Source: Arthrobacter sp. (lineage in GTDB: Bacteria > Actinomycetota > Actinomycetes > Actinomycetales > Micrococcaceae). Taken from it: a stretch of 7,430 nt of DNA. Shown one piece after another: positions 5,547 to 7,430 of the stretch. The position numbers and the translations under genes are program-made. Each line of letters opens with the position of its first letter. Position 1 is the first letter of the stretch. The notes under the pieces were generated by a model. The model saw only the letters and a list, made by a program, of their open reading frames with translations. It ran no database searches and was not told where the DNA came from. The stretch lies in the NCBI GenBank assembly GCA_025464545.1, contig JAODMA010000387.1, positions 1 through 7,430 of the forward strand, given 5' to 3'.

Positions 5547-6488
5547 CTAAGGCTTCTGCGTCACCGGCGGCGGGCTGAGCCGGACGCGTACTGCGGCGCC
5601 GGCGCAGAGGATGACGGCGAGGCCGCCGATGACGGTGGTCCAGCCCAGCGTCTCGCCCAGCAGGAGTCCGGCCCAGCAGATGCTCAGTACCGGCTGGATG
5701 AGTTGGGTCTGGCTGACCTGGGCCATGGGGCCGATGGCCAGGCCCCGGTACCAGGCGAAGAAGCCGAGGAACATGCTGACCACGCCGAGGTAAGCCAGGG
5801 CGGCCCACTGGGCCTTGGTGCCCGACGGCGGCTGGTGAGCCGCCGAGAGCGCTGTCAGGAACACCATCAGGGGAGACGCCAGGACGAGAGCCCAGGATAC
5901 GGTCTGCCATGCGCCCAGCTCGCGTGCCAACAGGCCGCCTTCCGCGTAGCCGACGGCGGCGGCCACGACAGCGCCGAGGAACAGCAGATCCGCCCAGTGC
6001 AACTGCCCGAAACCCCCGGACTGCGTGAAGGCAAAAATCATTGCCGCCAGCGCGCCACCGGCTGTCGCGGCCCAAAAAGCGGCTGGTGGACGTTCCTGGG
6101 CGCGGAGAACCGCGGCCGTTGCCGTCGCGGCCGGAAGCAGCGCGATGACGACCGCGCCGTGCGTGGCGGGCGCCGTCGTGAGAGCGAATGAGGTCAGTAG
6201 TGGGAAGCCGACGACGATCCCACCGGCGACCACCACGAGGCGCCTCCACTGCACGCCGCGAGGGAGGCGCTGCCGGGTGAGGGAGAGGGCCAAGACCGCG
6301 AGGGCCGCGGCCATCACCGCCCGGGCGGACCCGATGAATAACGGCGAGAACCCCGCGACCGCCACCTTGGTGAACGGGACTGTGAACGAAAAGGCCGCTA
6401 CTCCGAGCAGGCCCCACCACAGGCCGTTGGGCTGCCGGGATGGTATCACTGGGCGCCGAAGCGTAGTAGCGCTACTATGGTCTCTCAT
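5547..6488 (-). CDS. EamA/DMT-superfamily transporter, 313 aa
   Basis: Inner-membrane carrier of the drug/metabolite transporter superfamily, usually exporters of amino acids, amines or other metabolites. From ATG 6488-6486 the protein has about ten hydrophobic segments in two EamA halves: roughly 22-40, 49-70, 82-101, 106-129, 136-155, then 165-185, 193-215, 226-246, 252-277 and 281-300. Typical are PFTKVAVAGFSPLFIGSAR in half one and YLGVVSMFLGFFAWYRGLA plus LIQPVLSICWAGLLLGETLG in half two. The start is uncertain: ATG 6488 has no RBS but a TATCGT box 5 bases upstream (leaderless); GTG 6449 would give 300 aa but also lacks an RBS. With ATG 6488 its start overlaps the ATG of the divergent MocR gene. 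Hydrophobicity alone cannot name the substrate; the MocR neighbour suggests an amine or amino acid. Confidence 0.92.
   Translation of the reverse strand: MRDHSSATTLRRPVIPSRQPNGLWWGLLGVAAFSFTVPFTKVAVAGFSPLFIGSARAVMAAALAVLALSLTRQRLPRGVQWRRLVVVAGGIVVGFPLLTSFALTTAPATHGAVVIALLPAATATAAVLRAQERPPAAFWAATAGGALAAMIFAFTQSGGFGQLHWADLLFLGAVVAAAVGYAEGGLLARELGAWQTVSWALVLASPLMVFLTALSAAHQPPSGTKAQWAALAYLGVVSMFLGFFAWYRGLAIGPMAQVSQTQLIQPVLSICWAGLLLGETLGWTTVIGGLAVILCAGAAVRVRLSPPPVTQKP
6464..6477. promoter_or_regulatory. 14-bp perfect palindrome, candidate MocR operator
   Basis: TAGTAGCGCTACTA is its own reverse complement. It lies 9 bases upstream of the MocR ATG, overlaps the regulator's candidate -10 box (TACTAT, 6473-6478), and lies within codons 4-9 of the exporter if that starts at 6488. 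A dimeric GntR-domain protein binding here would be expected to repress its own promoter. Confidence 0.5.
6473..6478 (+). promoter_or_regulatory. -10 box of the MocR gene (leaderless)
   Basis: TACTAT is a near-consensus -10 and ends 8 bases before the ATG at 6487, so the mRNA would begin at or 1-2 bases before the start codon. There is no Shine-Dalgarno. No good -35 is visible near 6450-6455. Confidence 0.45.
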
Positions 6489-7430
6489 GAACAACGATAG
6501 CAGTTCGCGGATCGCGGCACGACTCCGGGATTGGATTGCCGGGGCCTCACCGGGATCCCGGCTGCCGTCCACGCGATCGCTGGTAACTGAGTATCAGGCC
6601 AGTCCCGTGACGGTGCAGAAGGCCCTTCAGGCCCTCACGGTTCAGGGCCTGATCGAGAGCCGGCCAGGCGTCGGAACCTTCGTGCGGACCGTCCGGACCG
6701 CACGGCCGTCCGACTACGGCTGGCAGACGGCAGCTCTACGTTCACCCCAGACGCCTCCCCGCTCAGCCTCCACCACGATGCGCAGCACAACCAATGACGT
6801 CATCCCGTTCCATTCGGGCTACCCGGACCGGGACCTCCTGCCCGAGCGCCTCGTACGGGCGGCGCTGACGCGGGCATCCCGGAGCGACGCGGCCTTGTCG
6901 CGCCCGCCCGCACCGGGGCTTCCCGAACTGCAGTCCTGGTTCGCGCACGAACTCGGCGCCTCGACTCCGGCCGGGGTCACTCCGCCAACCCCGAGCGACG
7001 TCGTTGTGCTGCCAGGAAGCCAGAGCGGACTCAGTTCGATCTTCAGGGCGCTGGTCGGCCACGGGCAGCCCCTGCTGATGGAATCCCCTAGCTACTGGGG
7101 AGCCATCCAGGCCGCCGCGCAAGCCGGCGTCCGCGTCATTCCGGTACCCAGCGGGCCCGACGGTCCCGACGCGGAAGAACTGACACGGGCCTTCGAGGAG
7201 AGCGGCGCCCGCGTTTTCTACGCCCAACCCAATTATGCGAACCCCACCGGAGCGCAATGGCCCGTGCGGCGGGGCGAACAGGTCCTGGACGTCGTCCGGA
7301 AGAACGGCGCGTTCCTCGTTGAGGATGACTGGGCGCACGACTTCGGGATCAGCACCACCCCCATGCCTATCGCAGCGCGTGACGATTCCGGCCACGTTAT
7401 CTATCTTCGCTCGCTGACGAAGAGCGTATC
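6487..7430 (+). CDS. MocR-family regulator (GntR wHTH + aminotransferase-like PLP domain), 3' end cut off
   Basis: MocR proteins join a GntR winged-helix DNA-binding domain to a fold-type I aminotransferase-like domain that binds PLP and senses amines or amino acids; they commonly regulate a divergent gene. The 314 visible residues start at ATG 6487, which places the first helix (SRIAARLRDWIAG) at the expected distance. The wHTH spans about 6-68 (SRLPSTRSLVTEYQASPVTV, then ALQALTVQGLIESRPGVGTF). A linker of about 40 residues follows, then the PLP domain: LPGSQSGL (175-182), ESPSYWG (199-205), QPNYANPTGA with Asn252 (247-256), VEDDWAHDF (278-286) with the predicted pyridine-binding Asp280, and RSLTKS with the Schiff-base Lys312. 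Trp282 stands where family members usually have Tyr. Full members are about 450-480 aa, so about a third is beyond the window. Autoregulation through the palindrome at 6464-6477 is likely. Confidence 0.95.
   Translation, partial: MNNDSSSRIAARLRDWIAGASPGSRLPSTRSLVTEYQASPVTVQKALQALTVQGLIESRPGVGTFVRTVRTARPSDYGWQTAALRSPQTPPRSASTTMRSTTNDVIPFHSGYPDRDLLPERLVRAALTRASRSDAALSRPPAPGLPELQSWFAHELGASTPAGVTPPTPSDVVVLPGSQSGLSSIFRALVGHGQPLLMESPSYWGAIQAAAQAGVRVIPVPSGPDGPDAEELTRAFEESGARVFYAQPNYANPTGAQWPVRRGEQVLDVVRKNGAFLVEDDWAHDFGISTTPMPIAARDDSGHVIYLRSLTKSV
6494..6499 (-). promoter_or_regulatory. -10 box of the exporter gene (leaderless)
   Basis: On the minus strand TATCGT (6499-6494) fits TANNNT and ends 5 bases before the exporter ATG at 6488, inside codons 3-5 of the MocR gene. 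No RBS precedes that ATG. The match is weaker than the box for the MocR gene, and the 5-base spacing is tight. Confidence 0.35.

Noticed and set aside
5500..6420. Long minus-strand frame (306 codons) overlapping the exporter
   Set aside because: Arg/Pro/Gly-rich shadow of the EamA frame without motif or membrane segments.
6489..6572. Exporter start 28 codons upstream of ATG 6488
   Set aside because: The extra residues are translated from the antisense of the MocR DNA-binding domain and add nothing to an EamA protein.
1..7430. tRNA, rRNA, CRISPR array or insertion sequence
   Set aside because: No cloverleaf-like segment, spaced direct repeats, transposase motifs or terminal inverted repeats were seen by eye.

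Overview
This is a 7.4-kb piece of a high-GC genome, probably an actinobacterium. The grounds are the strong G/C preference at third codon positions, start codons preceded by TANNNT-type -10 motifs with no Shine-Dalgarno (leaderless style), and gene families common in Actinomycetota: an MmyB-like XRE regulator, a MocR regulator and an actinobacterial-type SelO. The genus cannot be fixed from the sequence.

Left part (1-1924): the 5' part of an MmyB-like XRE regulator on the minus strand, cut by the window edge; about 420 bases without a convincing gene; a small unassigned minus-strand gene (88 aa, GTG start with a strong RBS); then a scrapyard. In the scrapyard the N-terminal Rossmann segment of a short-chain dehydrogenase/reductase (SDR) on the plus strand abuts, within about 15 bases, a minus-strand coding fragment with a glutamine-synthetase-like motif. 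MmyB-like regulators often sit beside SDR genes, so the SDR stub may be the remains of this regulator's former partner.

Middle (1925-4840): an intact SelO/YdiU protein-AMPylating pseudokinase, apparently leaderless, convergent (9-base gap) with a minus-strand aminoglycoside-phosphotransferase-like kinase. The kinase's RBS is held in an all-GC hairpin next to a perfect 15-bp tandem duplication. About 330 bases without a gene follow.

Right part (4841-7430): a divergent unit. On the minus strand an EamA/DMT exporter is followed by a PaiB-family FMN-binding protein, probably one operon. On the plus strand is a MocR regulator (GntR DNA-binding domain plus aminotransferase-like PLP domain), cut by the right edge just after its PLP lysine. 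The ATG codons of exporter and regulator overlap in the four bases CATG. Each gene's apparent -10 box lies inside the other's first codons, and a 14-bp perfect palindrome covers part of the regulator's -10. This compact switch is the most interesting feature. A reasonable reading is that MocR senses an amine or amino compound through PLP and controls the exporter, PaiB and itself.
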